Positions 23,605-33,744 are shown, counted from the stretch's first letter. The stretch: 64,000 bases of DNA from Flavobacterium daemonense (GCF_007341385.1 NZ_VJYD01000020.1:1-64000), one strand, 5' to 3'. Notes: generated from the letters alone by a model not told the origin. Numbers and translations are program-made.

Positions 23605-25905
23605 CTATTTAGTTAACTCGAAACTAACTTTCTTGTCGGCAGTTGAATTTCCTCCAACGAAAATATCAAACTGTCCAGGTTCTGCTGCGAACTGCAAATC
23701 AGAATTATAAAATTTTAAATCTTCAACAGTGATATCAAAACTTACTGTTTGTTTTTCACCTTTTTTAAGTGCTATTTTTTGGAAACCTTTCAATTCTCTA
23801 ACAGGTCTTGTTACTGAACCAACTAAATCTCTGATGTATAATTGAACCGTTTCTTTTCCGTCAAAATTTCCAGTATTTGTTACATCAACCGTTACTTTTA
23901 ATTTTCCGCTGAAATTCATTTTATCAGAAGAAATTTTCAAGTTTGAATAATCAAAAGTTGTGTAGCTCAATCCGTATCCGAATGGGAATAAAGGCTCGTT
24001 TCTTTCGTCAATATAATTAGATCTGAATTTTTCGAATTTTCCTTCTGTATTAGAAAGTGGTCTTCCTGTATTTTTGTGTGCGTAATAAATTGGCAATTGA
24101 CCAACACTTCTTGGGAAAGTTGAAGTTAATTTTCCAGAAGGATTTACATCTCCAAACAAAACATCAGCAATTGCATAACCAGCCTCTGTACCAGCAAACC
24201 AAGCATTTAAAATAGCTGGAACTGTTTTTTCTTCTTCAGTAATTACTAAAGGACGTCCGTCAAATAAAACTACAACAACTGGTTTTCCTGTTTTCAATAA
24301 AGCGTTTAGTAAATCTTTTTGCGCTTGTGGAATTTGTAAATTCGTACGGCTGCTTGATTCGCCGCTCATTTCTGCAGATTCACCAAGTGCAGCAACAATT
24401 ACATCTGACTGCTGCGCAACTTTTAAAGCTTCTGCCAATAATTCTTCTTTTGAACGTCCGTCACGGTGCAACGTTTTACCAAACATTGTAGCGTTAGTTT
24501 CAAAAGTTTCATCATAATCTAAATTGCTTCCTTTAGCATATAGAACTTTTGTTGATGGTCCTGCAACTTCTTTAATTCCAGCCAATAATGAAACAGCGTT
24601 TTCCATTTTTGTAGCCACACTCCAAGTTCCTGGCATGTTTTCTTTAGCATCAGCCAAAGGTCCGATTAAAGCAATAGTTCCTGATTTTTTAAGAGGTAAT
24701 AATTGGTTTTGATTTTTTAATAAAACCAATGATTGAGCTGCGATTTGACGGGCTTCTTTTCTGCTATCCATTGTGAAGATTTCAGTTTTCGCTCTTTTTT
24801 CATCACAGTATTTGTATGGATCTTCAAATAATCCTAAATCGTATTTTGCATCCAAAATAAGTTTAACTGCATTGTCGATTGTTTCCATAGAAACTCTTTT
24901 TTCGTCCAATGATTTTTTCAAAGTTCCTAAGAAACCTTCTCCAACCATATCCATTTCAACACCAGCATTTAAAGCCAAAGCCGAAACATCTTGAAGATTC
25001 CCCATTCCGTGTTCGATCATTTCTGGAATTCCTGTAAAATCAGTAACTACGAAACCTTTGAAACCCCATTTTTTTCTTAAAACATCTGTCATCAACCATT
25101 TATTTCCAGTTGCAGGAACTCCGTCAACTTCATTGAAAGATGCCATAACCGATCCTACACCTGCATCAACTGCGGCTTTGTAAGGAGGAAAATAATCATT
25201 GAACATTCTGATGTGGCTCATATCAACTGTGTTATAATCACGTCCAGCTTCTGGCGCGCCATATAATGCGAAGTGTTTAACGCAGGCTAAAATTGAATTG
25301 TTTTTTGAAAGGTCGTGTTGCTGATATCCATTAACCATTGCTTTTGCAATTTGGCTTCCTAAATATGGATCTTCTCCAGAACCTTCAGAAACTCTTCCCC
25401 AACGTGGATCGCGAGAAATATCAACCATTGGAGAGAATGTCCAGTTGATTCCGTCAGCACTTGCTTCTTTTGCTGCAATTTGCGCACTTCTTTCAATTAA
25501 AGCCATATCCCAAGTACAAGACAATCCCAACGGAATTGGGAATGTTGTTTCGTAACCGTGAATAACATCCATACCAAAAAGCAACGGAATTTTTAAACGG
25601 CTTTTTTCAACAGCAATTTTCTGTACTTCTTTAATTTTTTGTACTGATTTTATATTGAACAAACCGCCTACTTTACCTTCAGCAATATTTTTTGCAACAT
25701 TTGAACTATTTGCCTGACCAGTTGTTATATCACCGGATGTTGGTAAATTCAACTGCCCTAATTTTTCTTCTAATGTCATTTTTGACATTAACTCTGCCAC
25801 AAACTCTGACTTAGGTTTAATTTTCACTGTACTTTTTGTGCTCTTTTTTTGAGCGTAACCCAAAACAGCACATCCTAAAAAAAGTAAGACTAATTTGTTT
25901 TTCAT
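23605..25905 (-). CDS. bglX: GH3 beta-glucosidase
   Basis: A 766-residue secreted enzyme (signal ends LGYAQKK) with the full GH3 layout: TIM-barrel about 40-370, the alpha/beta sandwich 390-620 and a C-terminal fibronectin-like domain from about 660. The nucleophile is Asp289 in KGFVVTDFTG; substrate-binding KHFALYG and the SRDPRWGR strand are present. Periplasmic GH3 enzymes in GH144 loci cleave sophoro-oligosaccharides (beta-1,2) to glucose, so that specificity is likely but not readable from motifs. It is 10 bases after the esterase gene. Confidence 0.93.
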   Translation of the reverse strand: MKNKLVLLFLGCAVLGYAQKKSTKSTVKIKPKSEFVAELMSKMTLEEKLGQLNLPTSGDITTGQANSSNVAKNIAEGKVGGLFNIKSVQKIKEVQKIAVEKSRLKIPLLFGMDVIHGYETTFPIPLGLSCTWDMALIERSAQIAAKEASADGINWTFSPMVDISRDPRWGRVSEGSGEDPYLGSQIAKAMVNGYQQHDLSKNNSILACVKHFALYGAPEAGRDYNTVDMSHIRMFNDYFPPYKAAVDAGVGSVMASFNEVDGVPATGNKWLMTDVLRKKWGFKGFVVTDFTGIPEMIEHGMGNLQDVSALALNAGVEMDMVGEGFLGTLKKSLDEKRVSMETIDNAVKLILDAKYDLGLFEDPYKYCDEKRAKTEIFTMDSRKEARQIAAQSLVLLKNQNQLLPLKKSGTIALIGPLADAKENMPGTWSVATKMENAVSLLAGIKEVAGPSTKVLYAKGSNLDYDETFETNATMFGKTLHRDGRSKEELLAEALKVAQQSDVIVAALGESAEMSGESSSRTNLQIPQAQKDLLNALLKTGKPVVVVLFDGRPLVITEEEKTVPAILNAWFAGTEAGYAIADVLFGDVNPSGKLTSTFPRSVGQLPIYYAHKNTGRPLSNTEGKFEKFRSNYIDERNEPLFPFGYGLSYTTFDYSNLKISSDKMNFSGKLKVTVDVTNTGNFDGKETVQLYIRDLVGSVTRPVRELKGFQKIALKKGEKQTVSFDITVEDLKFYNSDLQFAAEPGQFDIFVGGNSTADKKVSFELTK

Positions 25906-25915
25906 TATGTATTAT

Positions 25916-26629
25916 TTATTTGTTTGTATTCGTTTTTCTTTGTTGTAGCATCCAGTCATAAATCGCTGCATTATCATAAACTCTAGTCCAGCTGTTATGT
26001 CCCGCATCATCAAAAATGGTCAATTCCACATCTTTGGCATTACATTTTTTTAATTCTTTGTAAATGGTTATCGCATAATCCACATTTACAACATCATCTA
26101 ATAATCCGTGGAAAATTCTGGTTGGAATACCAGCAATTTTACAAGCACCTTCCAGCGGAATCAAATCTACGAAACCAGCGATAGGCACAACTGCGGCAAA
26201 CTTATCTGGATAAGAAAGAGCTAAATTCCAAGTTGCCCATCCGCCAGAACTTAAACCGGTAACGTATATTCTATCTGAATCAATTTTATTTTCCTTTTCA
26301 ATCTTTAAAATCAATTGGTAAATGGATTCAATGTCCCAATTTTCATCTTCTTTACATTGAGGAGCCAAAACATAAGCATCTAATTGATGTGTCTTTAAAT
26401 AATTCAAAGGCCCGTGAATTTTTACTTTTTCAATATCGGTACCTTTTTCTCCATCTCCCGAAATAAAAACGATCAAAGGCTTCTTTTCTTTAGTATTTGC
26501 AGGTTTATGAAGCGCATAACCAAGTTCGTACTTTGACACGATAACTGTATTTATTTTCCCCGTAGTTTCAGATTGAGCGAAACCAAACGCAGAAAATAAT
26601 AAGACGAGAAGCGTTGTTTTAAATTTCAT
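25916..26629 (-). CDS. Secreted alpha/beta-hydrolase (carbohydrate esterase/peptidase-like)
   Basis: A 237-residue exported protein with signal VLLFSAFGFAQS. The alpha/beta-hydrolase triad is visible: Ser127 in VTGLSSGGWATWNL, Asp178/179 in HGLLDDVVN and His211 in DDAGHNSW. The family (prolyl-oligopeptidase/feruloyl-esterase type) is often used in polysaccharide loci to remove acyl groups. It is tightly packed between the GH144 and GH3 genes (10-base gaps each side), so it probably acts on the same glucan. The identity of the acyl group, such as succinyl or acetyl, cannot be read from sequence. Confidence 0.86.
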   Translation of the reverse strand: MKFKTTLLVLLFSAFGFAQSETTGKINTVIVSKYELGYALHKPANTKEKKPLIVFISGDGEKGTDIEKVKIHGPLNYLKTHQLDAYVLAPQCKEDENWDIESIYQLILKIEKENKIDSDRIYVTGLSSGGWATWNLALSYPDKFAAVVPIAGFVDLIPLEGACKIAGIPTRIFHGLLDDVVNVDYAITIYKELKKCNAKDVELTIFDDAGHNSWTRVYDNAAIYDWMLQQRKTNTNK

Positions 26630-26639
26630 TTAGATGTAA

Positions 26640-28025
26640 TTAGATTCCGTATTTCCCTGATGTAAAACCTAGTTTTTTCAAACCTTGTTTTGTATCAGAT
26701 GCATTCATGAATAATTTCCACAATAAACCTGTTCTGTAGTTTTCAACCATAGGAGCAATAGTTCCTTGATCGATTGCTAAATAACGCGTTGTTACCCAAT
26801 TGTATTGAGGCGAAAAGGCATCATATGGGCCTGCAATTCCAACAAGTTTTGCTCTATTTTCATCATAGATATAATGCAAAAACTTCATTGCTTCAACTGG
26901 TGCATATGGAAACGATGATAAAGCTGCTGTTGGCGAAATTACTCCATTATCGTTATTTGGCTGATGCGCTGTATAACCCGTTGTCCCATCAGGATTTCTC
27001 GTATAACTTGCTGTCAATCCCCAACATTTATCTGAATAATCTTTAAATCCTTTTGGATTGGCAATGCTGTACTGAACCATGATTTTTGCATGATTTTGTG
27101 TCAATTGCCAATAATCAGCATATTTATCTTTCAGCATATTTGGATCTAAACCTAAGTACGAATAGTGCGACCAAAACATTGGCCCAACATTTCCAACGGC
27201 TCCGTTATAACTTAAAACAACCGGAATTCCATACTGAGAACCTCCATTTACTATGGCGCCATTTCTCGCCCAAGCCTGATGATACGCTTCCGCAGAAATT
27301 GGATGCGTTGGAGATGAAGCTGCCATAACATACGTAATCAAACATTCGTTGTAACCTTCCAATTTAAAGTTCATTTCCCAGCCATAACTTGGCGACCAAT
27401 GCCAATACAAAGCATTTTCTCCTTTTGTGTACCAGTCCCATTCAACACCTTTCCAAAGTTCATCTGCTTTTGCAGCCAATGCTTTTTCAGAAGTGCTTCC
27501 GTTTTTAAAATATTCGCGAATCGTAATTAAAGCTTGACAAACAAAAGATGTTTCCACCAAATCGCCACCATTATCTTTTGTTCCAAATGGTATAACTTTC
27601 CCCGATTTATTGTCCATCCAATGTGGCCATGCACCGTGAAAACGATCAGCATTTTCAAGGAAAGTCAATGCCGTAGTAAGTCTAGAAACAGCTTCAGCCC
27701 TAGGCAAAAAACCTCTTTCTACGCCTACAACTATAGTCATTAATCCAAACCCTGAACCTCCTGTAGTTATAATATTTGACTCAAAATTAGGGTCTTCCGT
27801 CAGGTATCTTTCTCTTGCCAATTTTGAATTAGCGTCAGCATAATCCCAAAAATATTTTATTGCATCTTTTTGAACCTGATCCATTGCTTCAGCATCAGTC
27901 AAAGGTTTGGTTGGCGTTGTTGGATTTGTCGGCAATGGAGTTCCGCCTCCCGATCCCTCTGGAGTAGATGATGAGCATGAATTAAAAAAGCTCAAAAAAG
28001 CAACTAGGTATATTGAAATTTTCAT
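26640..28025 (-). CDS. GH144-type endo-beta-1,2-glucanase (glucoamylase-like PF10091 family)
   Basis: A 461-residue lipoprotein (lipobox FLSFFNSC with Cys17, then a Gly/Pro/Thr linker to about 42). The domain is the (alpha/alpha)6 barrel of the family, with RERYLTEDPNFESNIIT near 70, FGLMTIVVGVERGFLPR, GAWPHWMDN, and FGTKDNGGDLVETSFVCQAL near 150, and WEMNFKLEGYNECLITYVMA near 215. The family was first described from the Chitinophaga pinensis endo-beta-1,2-glucanase, hence the glucan assignment of this locus. It would cut long or cyclic beta-1,2-glucan at the cell surface into sophoro-oligosaccharides for SusC/SusD. Confidence 0.87.
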   Translation of the reverse strand: MKISIYLVAFLSFFNSCSSSTPEGSGGGTPLPTNPTTPTKPLTDAEAMDQVQKDAIKYFWDYADANSKLARERYLTEDPNFESNIITTGGSGFGLMTIVVGVERGFLPRAEAVSRLTTALTFLENADRFHGAWPHWMDNKSGKVIPFGTKDNGGDLVETSFVCQALITIREYFKNGSTSEKALAAKADELWKGVEWDWYTKGENALYWHWSPSYGWEMNFKLEGYNECLITYVMAASSPTHPISAEAYHQAWARNGAIVNGGSQYGIPVVLSYNGAVGNVGPMFWSHYSYLGLDPNMLKDKYADYWQLTQNHAKIMVQYSIANPKGFKDYSDKCWGLTASYTRNPDGTTGYTAHQPNNDNGVISPTAALSSFPYAPVEAMKFLHYIYDENRAKLVGIAGPYDAFSPQYNWVTTRYLAIDQGTIAPMVENYRTGLLWKLFMNASDTKQGLKKLGFTSGKYGI

Positions 28026-28053
28026 TTTATTCTAAATAATATTAACTAAATAA

Positions 28054-28080
28054 TACACCCGGAGGAAACCTCCAGGTGTA
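28054..28080 (-). promoter_or_regulatory. Intercistronic hairpin between the LamG and GH144 genes
   Basis: TACACC(C)GGAGG and CCTCC(A)GGTGTA form a 12-bp stem with a three-base loop in the 67-base gap. No strong T run follows on the minus strand, so it is more likely an mRNA processing or stability hairpin than a terminator. It would separate the highly expressed susCD part from the enzyme genes. Confidence 0.6.
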
Positions 28081-28092
28081 TTGAAAAAATAA

Positions 28093-28989
28093 TTATCTCT
28101 TATCTTTTTCCAGTTTATATAAAGCCGTAACTTCATTTTCTGCAAGAACTGAGTCGTAAATTCTTAATTCATCCATTAAACCAGTATAGTGAAGCATCCA
28201 ACTATCTGGAGCACCCCATGGAGCACCCAAATGCTGTTGATAACCACCAATAATGAATTTTGAAACTTCAGAATTAGCTAATTCTCCAAATGGACCACCG
28301 CCCGTTGCAGGATCGCTAGCATATCTTTTTGAAATAGATTCTGGCAATGTTACTTTTTTTCCATCAATATAAAGGCTGTAAGTCGAACTTGTTCCGTTAT
28401 ATGTCCAAACTAAATGTTTCCATGCTCCAAACATATTAGGCAAAGCATTTGCTCCTCCATGCTCAATAAATTGTCCTGCAAAAGGGATACTTGGAGTAAC
28501 GTCTCTTTGAATGTGATTTTTAAGAAACATTTTTTCTGGTCCATTTGCTTCAATTAAAGTAAAGATGTTACCCCAGAAATCAGTTTTCTTTGGAAGCATA
28601 AACAATGACTGAGCGCCTCCAGTATGAGGATCTGTTTTGATCCACATTGAAACAGTGATATTTTTTACGCCTACTATAGAACTTGCAACATTGTTATATG
28701 CAATAAATGTTGTTGGAGAACCTTTATAAGCACTTCCTTTAATACCTGTGTCATAAGAAACGTCTGTTCCTGTTCCGCCAGTTATTCCACCTTTTGAATC
28801 GCTGATGTTTCCATCAAAACTGAATTTAGCAAGTAAATGGCTTGGTGCAATATCATCTGAATTCTCATATCCGCCAATTGACTCGTATGGAATTGGGCTG
28901 TTCACTTTATCAATACTATCCTCACAGCTCACAAAAATTTGCGAAGCCAAAGCAAAAGAAAGTAATAAAATAGATTTATTTTTTTTCAT
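28093..28989 (-). CDS. LamG-domain surface lipoprotein of the glucan locus
   Basis: A 298-residue lipoprotein with lipobox FVSCEDS (Cys about 22). Residues 55-298 form a concanavalin A-like LamG jelly-roll: FSFDGNISDSKGGITGG, ITVSMWIKTDPHTGGAQSLF, WKHLVWTYNGTSSTYSLYID and GLMDELRIYDSVL are the typical strands. It fills the position of a SusE/SGBP surface glycan-binding protein directly after SusD (19-base gap). It has no catalytic motif, so glycan capture is the likely task. Confidence 0.85.
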   Translation of the reverse strand: MKKNKSILLLSFALASQIFVSCEDSIDKVNSPIPYESIGGYENSDDIAPSHLLAKFSFDGNISDSKGGITGGTGTDVSYDTGIKGSAYKGSPTTFIAYNNVASSIVGVKNITVSMWIKTDPHTGGAQSLFMLPKKTDFWGNIFTLIEANGPEKMFLKNHIQRDVTPSIPFAGQFIEHGGANALPNMFGAWKHLVWTYNGTSSTYSLYIDGKKVTLPESISKRYASDPATGGGPFGELANSEVSKFIIGGYQQHLGAPWGAPDSWMLHYTGLMDELRIYDSVLAENEVTALYKLEKDKR

Positions 28990-29008
28990 TTTAATTAAGA
29001 TTTAAGGA

Positions 29009-30463
29009 TTAGTAACCAGGATTTTGAGCCGATAAACCACCAGCTTGTTTAATGAACGATGCCGGAATTGGGAATAATTCATTTTTACCTTCTGTGAATA
29101 CTTTGCCATCAACCGCAAAAGCAGCTTTAGCTTGGCCAGTACGAACTAAATCAAAAAATCTGTCGTGCTCAAAAGCCATTTCTACTCTTCTTTCTTTCCA
29201 GATTGCTGTTCTAACATCTGCTTGCGAACTTGCAGTTGTGTTTCCTAAACCAGCTCTGTTTCTAATTTGATTCACTAACGGAATTGCTGCAGAAGTTTGT
29301 CCTAATTCATTTGATGCTTCTGCTTTCATTAATAAAACTTCAGCATATCTTAAATATTTAATATCAACATCTGTTTCCCAAGCATTTGTGTATGCAGATG
29401 AATAGGCTTTGTAGTTGTATCTTTCGTTTTCAACTGTATTTGGAATTACTCTTCCATCATATAAAGTCTGACCTCTAAAAATGATCGTTGCTGCTTTTCT
29501 AACATCGCCCGCCTCATATGCATTTACTAAACTTTGAGATGGCGTATTGAAACCCCAGCCCCAGCCTCCAGTACCACGAGCGCCTTGTGTATTAGAATAA
29601 CCTTCGATTCCTTTTGACGGTACAGCACCTTGTGCATAGATTTCAAAGATAGATTCAGAGTCAAATTTTCCTGTCGCTTTGTATTGTGATGCATAATCAC
29701 TTACAAGTGCATAACCTGTAACTTTATTGCAATTATCGATTACTTGCTGCCATTTCTTTTGGTACAAACTTACTTTTGCTAATAAAGCATAAGCTGCGCC
29801 TTTTGAAACTCTTGCTTTTTCATCAGCTGAATAAGCTGTTTTATCTGGTAATGCCGCAATAGCATCATTTAAATCAGCTTCGATAAAAGTGTAAACTTCT
29901 GCAGCAGTTTTACGTGTCAACTGCATAACTCTATCTGATTCTAAACCAGGAACTGGCAAATGATCAACAATTGGTACACCTCCGTAACATTTTACTAAAG
30001 TAAAGTACATAAATGCTCTCATAAATTTAGCTTCACCAGCTAATCTGCTTCTTAAGCCAGCATCAACTTTATCTAATTTTGGAAGTATATTCAACGCTTG
30101 ATTACATCTGTTGATTCCATCATAATTAGCAATAAAAGTACTTTCTGCAGAAGGATTAGAAGCATTGTAAGTCAATGCATCCAATACATCTTTGTCTGTT
30201 CCTGTATCTCCTGGAGATGATCCTTTGTCAGCATCATCAGAAGTAATACTTGACAAACCAATCCATCCAAAAGAAGTCATATCCCAATTTAGAAACTTGT
30301 TGTAAATAGCGGTAACAAACTGCGCTGCTCCTGCATCATTATTATACAACTCCGTATCATTTGTCGAAATAGTTTCTGTTTGATCTACGTCTAAATAGTC
30401 GCTTGAACATCCCGTAAAAATGGATGCTGATAATACAAACGCTGCTATATATATCTTTTTCAT
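29009..30463 (-). CDS. SusD/RagB-family glycan-binding lipoprotein
   Basis: A 484-residue outer-membrane lipoprotein (lipobox SIFTGCSSDYLDV, Cys19). SusD hallmarks are clear: an N-terminal TPR-like helical region (FVTAIYNKFLNWDMTSFGWI, then GEAKFMRAFMYFTLVKCYGG around 150), RAAYALLAKV-like helix, and the C-terminal RYAEVLLMKAEASNELGQ followed by LVNQIRNRAGL and RVEMAFEHDRFFDLVRTG. It forms the lid of the SusC transporter. The gap to SusC is only 4 bases. Confidence 0.95.
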   Translation of the reverse strand: MKKIYIAAFVLSASIFTGCSSDYLDVDQTETISTNDTELYNNDAGAAQFVTAIYNKFLNWDMTSFGWIGLSSITSDDADKGSSPGDTGTDKDVLDALTYNASNPSAESTFIANYDGINRCNQALNILPKLDKVDAGLRSRLAGEAKFMRAFMYFTLVKCYGGVPIVDHLPVPGLESDRVMQLTRKTAAEVYTFIEADLNDAIAALPDKTAYSADEKARVSKGAAYALLAKVSLYQKKWQQVIDNCNKVTGYALVSDYASQYKATGKFDSESIFEIYAQGAVPSKGIEGYSNTQGARGTGGWGWGFNTPSQSLVNAYEAGDVRKAATIIFRGQTLYDGRVIPNTVENERYNYKAYSSAYTNAWETDVDIKYLRYAEVLLMKAEASNELGQTSAAIPLVNQIRNRAGLGNTTASSQADVRTAIWKERRVEMAFEHDRFFDLVRTGQAKAAFAVDGKVFTEGKNELFPIPASFIKQAGGLSAQNPGY

Positions 30464-30467
30464 CTTA

Positions 30468-33400
30468 TTAAAATTTTAAATTAGCACCAATTACAAACGA
30501 TCTTAAAGTTGGATAAGCATCCAGCTCCACACCTTGAGTTCCATAAGGATCTCCATCTCCATTTAACTCTGGAGAAAATCCTGAGAATTTTTGTGTAATA
30601 AATGGGTTAATAGCATTTACATACAATCTGCAAGAACTAATAAAATTGTTGCTTGCGATAGGCAGTTTGTAACCAACTGTAATATTGTTTATTCTGAAGA
30701 AATCGCCAGACTCTAAGTAATAAGTAGAAGCTACTGGCACTTCATTGAATGGTGCAGGATTTGAAGCCGATAAATTATTTAGTGTCCAGAAATTTGTAGC
30801 TAAAGAATCTTCAATATTTTCTCCTGAGAAACGTTGCGCTTTTTTACCATTATAAACTTTAGCGCCACCAGTTCCGTATCCGTCAACTGAGAAATCAAAG
30901 TTTTTGTAGTTGAAACCTAATGTGATTCCGTAGTTTGTTTTTGGCAAACTAGATCCCATGTATTTTCTATCTTTATTAGCATCTAAAGCATCTTGAGTAA
31001 CTTTATCTCCTGCTGCATTATAGTATAACATTTTTCCGTTTGTAGCGTCAAAACCAGCATATTCATAAAGATAAAAACTTCCTAATGGCTGACCGATTGT
31101 AGTGTTATCCAACAATTTAGTTGTTTGACCATTTCCTAAGCTACCACCAGTTTTTGGAGCCAAAATAACGTCTTTCAAACCTGTAAGCTCATTTTTATTG
31201 TTTGAAAAGTTTCCACCAATCCAATAGCTGAAATTGTCTCCAATTTTATCTTCCCAACGCAATGAAATCTCATATCCTTTGTTTGATACTTCTCCAACGT
31301 GTGCTGGTGATTGATCAGTAAGTCCTGATGTCATGTATGGTTTAGTAAACAAAATTACATTTGATGTATTTTTGTCATACAAATCAAAAGATCCTTTTAA
31401 TCTGTTGTTCAATAATTCGAAATCTAAACCTACAGAAGATTCTTCAGTAACCTCCCAAGATAAGCTAGGGTCAATTTGTGAACTGATCGTAGTTCCTTCA
31501 TATAAAATAGAACCTCCTAAATAAGCATTTTTACCTGAAGCATAAGACTGATTGTTAAGCGGTACATTTTGGTTACCTAATTTACCCCAACCTCCTCTTA
31601 ATTTCAATAAATTGATCGCTTTAACATCAGACATGAAATCTTCTTTTGTTATAACCCATCCTAAACCAAAAGCTGGAAAAGTTCCCCAACGATAATCTTT
31701 ACCAAAGTTAGATGATCCGTCACGTCTAAGTGTTCCCGTAACTAAATATCTATCCATTAATTTGTATTGAAAACGACCAAAATAAGATGCTAATTTCGTT
31801 TCGTTGAATACTACATCGTATAAACTTGTTACCGTTGCAGCATATTCAACTCCATGTCCTGCATTTGGATCATTTAAAGCCCAGTAATTTGAATCTGGAT
31901 TAACATTTTTTCTAGCAATTGTAAGCTTTTCTCTTGGCCCTTTTACAGAAGTCTCGATACCAGCTGTTGCTTCTACGTCATGAATTTCAGCAAATACTTT
32001 GTTGTATGTCAAATAATTAGATAAGTTCCAGTTAAAGTATTGCTCTCTTCCTTTTGTCAATAAATTGATATTTCCGTTTGGAAATTCTTTTGCATAATCG
32101 CTATCCACTTTATTAGGATTTGCAGCTAACCAGATATTTTTAGTGTCATCGTAGTTATACTGTTTCCAAGTATAAAATTCTCCATTAAATTGAGAAGTAA
32201 ATTTTAATGATTTGATGATTTCATAATCTAATTTCAAACCACCTTGCAATGTTACGCTTCTTTGTTGTTCATCGTAAAAATTCAGCTGAGCAACTGGATT
32301 TCCAACATTGTTGAATGAAGAACCTGTTTCACTTGCAAACCCATTTTCACCTACACGAGATACACCATATTTACCATCAGCAAAATATACTGGCACAATA
32401 GGAGATTGTTTGTAAGCATTTGTAAATGCGCTTAATGGTTTTGGAGATGAATTTGCGCTTGAAACACTAAAGTTTTGATTTAAAGTTACTTTCTTAGAAA
32501 TTTTGTATTCGTTATTATTTCTAAACGTTGTACGGCCAAAATCTAAACCATTTAAAACAGCTTTTTCTTCGTAATTTCCTAAACTGAAAAAATATTTTAC
32601 ATTTTCAGTAGCTCCTGAAACTGACACGTTATTTTGTGTATAGCTTCCTGTTCTTGTGATTTCATCAAACCAATCTGTATTAACAGGCTGATCTTGTGAA
32701 AAAGTCGTTGATTGCAAAGCTGCATTTGAATAGTATGAATACTTGTTGCTGCCCGCCATTTTTACAGTTTTAAGAGGTGCTCTAAAACCTGCAAAACTTT
32801 CAACTTCTACAGAAACTTTGTCTCCTGAACCTTTTTTAGTCGTAATAATGATAACTCCATTTGCGGCTCTAGTACCGTAAATTGCTAAAGCAGAAGCATC
32901 TTTTAAAATCTCATACGATGTAATATCGTTAGTATTGATGTTATTGATGTTTTCAGTCTGCATTCCGTCAACAATATATAAAGGATTTCTTCCTCCGATT
33001 GCTGTACCCAAACCTCTAATAACAACTGAAGGAGTACTTCCTGGCAAATCAGATGAAATTACCTGAACACCAGCCGCTTTACCTTGAATAGCTTGTGAAG
33101 CATTTAAAACTTTGGTTTTTACAATCTCTTCCGATTTAATTGAGGAAATTGCTGTCGTATTATCAACCTTTTTTCTGGTTCCGTATCCAATTACAACAAC
33201 TTCTTTTAAAGCAGTGTCCTCAGATTCCTTTAAGGTGATTTTCATTGGTGCTGTGGTTGCTGGCACAGAAACTGGATCGAATCCCAGCATCGAGATTTTT
33301 AAAATCTCACCTTCTTTGGCATTGATTGTAAAGTTACCGTCGAAGTCAGCATCAGCAGTTGTTCTGGAATTTGAAGCACTGATTACGGCTCCCGGAATCC

Positions 33401-33500
33401 CCATTCCGCTGCTGTCTACTACTTTTCCTTTAATTGCTTGCCCAGACATATAAGCCGGTAGCAGCAATAGCGCTAAAAAGCTAAAAATAAAATTTTTCAT
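30468..33500 (-). CDS. SusC/RagA-family TonB-dependent outer-membrane transporter
   Basis: A 1010-residue protein with signal peptide (LALLLLPAYMSGQ), an N-terminal carboxypeptidase-like domain (IKGKVVDSSGMGIPGA...), then the plug with VVVIGYGTRKKVDNTTAISS, VLNASQAIQGKAAGVQV and IVDGMQTENINNINTNDI, and a 22-strand barrel ending GANLKF. It imports glucan oligosaccharides through the outer membrane, with SusD as lid and TonB for energy. First gene of the locus operon; a region of inverted repeats at 33551-33682 lies upstream. Confidence 0.96.
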   Translation of the reverse strand: MKNFIFSFLALLLLPAYMSGQAIKGKVVDSSGMGIPGAVISASNSRTTADADFDGNFTINAKEGEILKISMLGFDPVSVPATTAPMKITLKESEDTALKEVVVIGYGTRKKVDNTTAISSIKSEEIVKTKVLNASQAIQGKAAGVQVISSDLPGSTPSVVIRGLGTAIGGRNPLYIVDGMQTENINNINTNDITSYEILKDASALAIYGTRAANGVIIITTKKGSGDKVSVEVESFAGFRAPLKTVKMAGSNKYSYYSNAALQSTTFSQDQPVNTDWFDEITRTGSYTQNNVSVSGATENVKYFFSLGNYEEKAVLNGLDFGRTTFRNNNEYKISKKVTLNQNFSVSSANSSPKPLSAFTNAYKQSPIVPVYFADGKYGVSRVGENGFASETGSSFNNVGNPVAQLNFYDEQQRSVTLQGGLKLDYEIIKSLKFTSQFNGEFYTWKQYNYDDTKNIWLAANPNKVDSDYAKEFPNGNINLLTKGREQYFNWNLSNYLTYNKVFAEIHDVEATAGIETSVKGPREKLTIARKNVNPDSNYWALNDPNAGHGVEYAATVTSLYDVVFNETKLASYFGRFQYKLMDRYLVTGTLRRDGSSNFGKDYRWGTFPAFGLGWVITKEDFMSDVKAINLLKLRGGWGKLGNQNVPLNNQSYASGKNAYLGGSILYEGTTISSQIDPSLSWEVTEESSVGLDFELLNNRLKGSFDLYDKNTSNVILFTKPYMTSGLTDQSPAHVGEVSNKGYEISLRWEDKIGDNFSYWIGGNFSNNKNELTGLKDVILAPKTGGSLGNGQTTKLLDNTTIGQPLGSFYLYEYAGFDATNGKMLYYNAAGDKVTQDALDANKDRKYMGSSLPKTNYGITLGFNYKNFDFSVDGYGTGGAKVYNGKKAQRFSGENIEDSLATNFWTLNNLSASNPAPFNEVPVASTYYLESGDFFRINNITVGYKLPIASNNFISSCRLYVNAINPFITQKFSGFSPELNGDGDPYGTQGVELDAYPTLRSFVIGANLKF

Positions 33501-33550
33501 ACAGTATGTAATCGTTTAAGTTAGTAGAGCCAAATTAAACAATTACAACG

Positions 33551-33682
33551 TTGTAGTACATCAAACAGCACTACTACATAGCTACATCATTATGTTAAAA
33601 TACTTTTATATACTACTGAAAATCAATACTATAAATGTTAATTTATTTTCTTTAACATAACCTTATGATGTAGTAATGATGT
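33551..33682. promoter_or_regulatory. Repeat-rich regulatory region upstream of susC
   Basis: In the 244-base gap between the regulator stop and susC start, TACATCAT (33583) is mirrored by ATGATGTA (33665), flanked by ATGTTAAA and TTTAACAT. Related words (GTAGTACATCA at 33553, CTACTACATAG at 33571, GTAGTAATGATG at 33670) repeat nearby. This is the expected place for binding of the locus regulator, but the link is inference. Confidence 0.5.
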
Positions 33683-33744
33683 GTTGGAATTCTATAAAAA
33701 AAGGAATAGAAAAATATAAAATATTTAAAATTTAATGTCAAATC

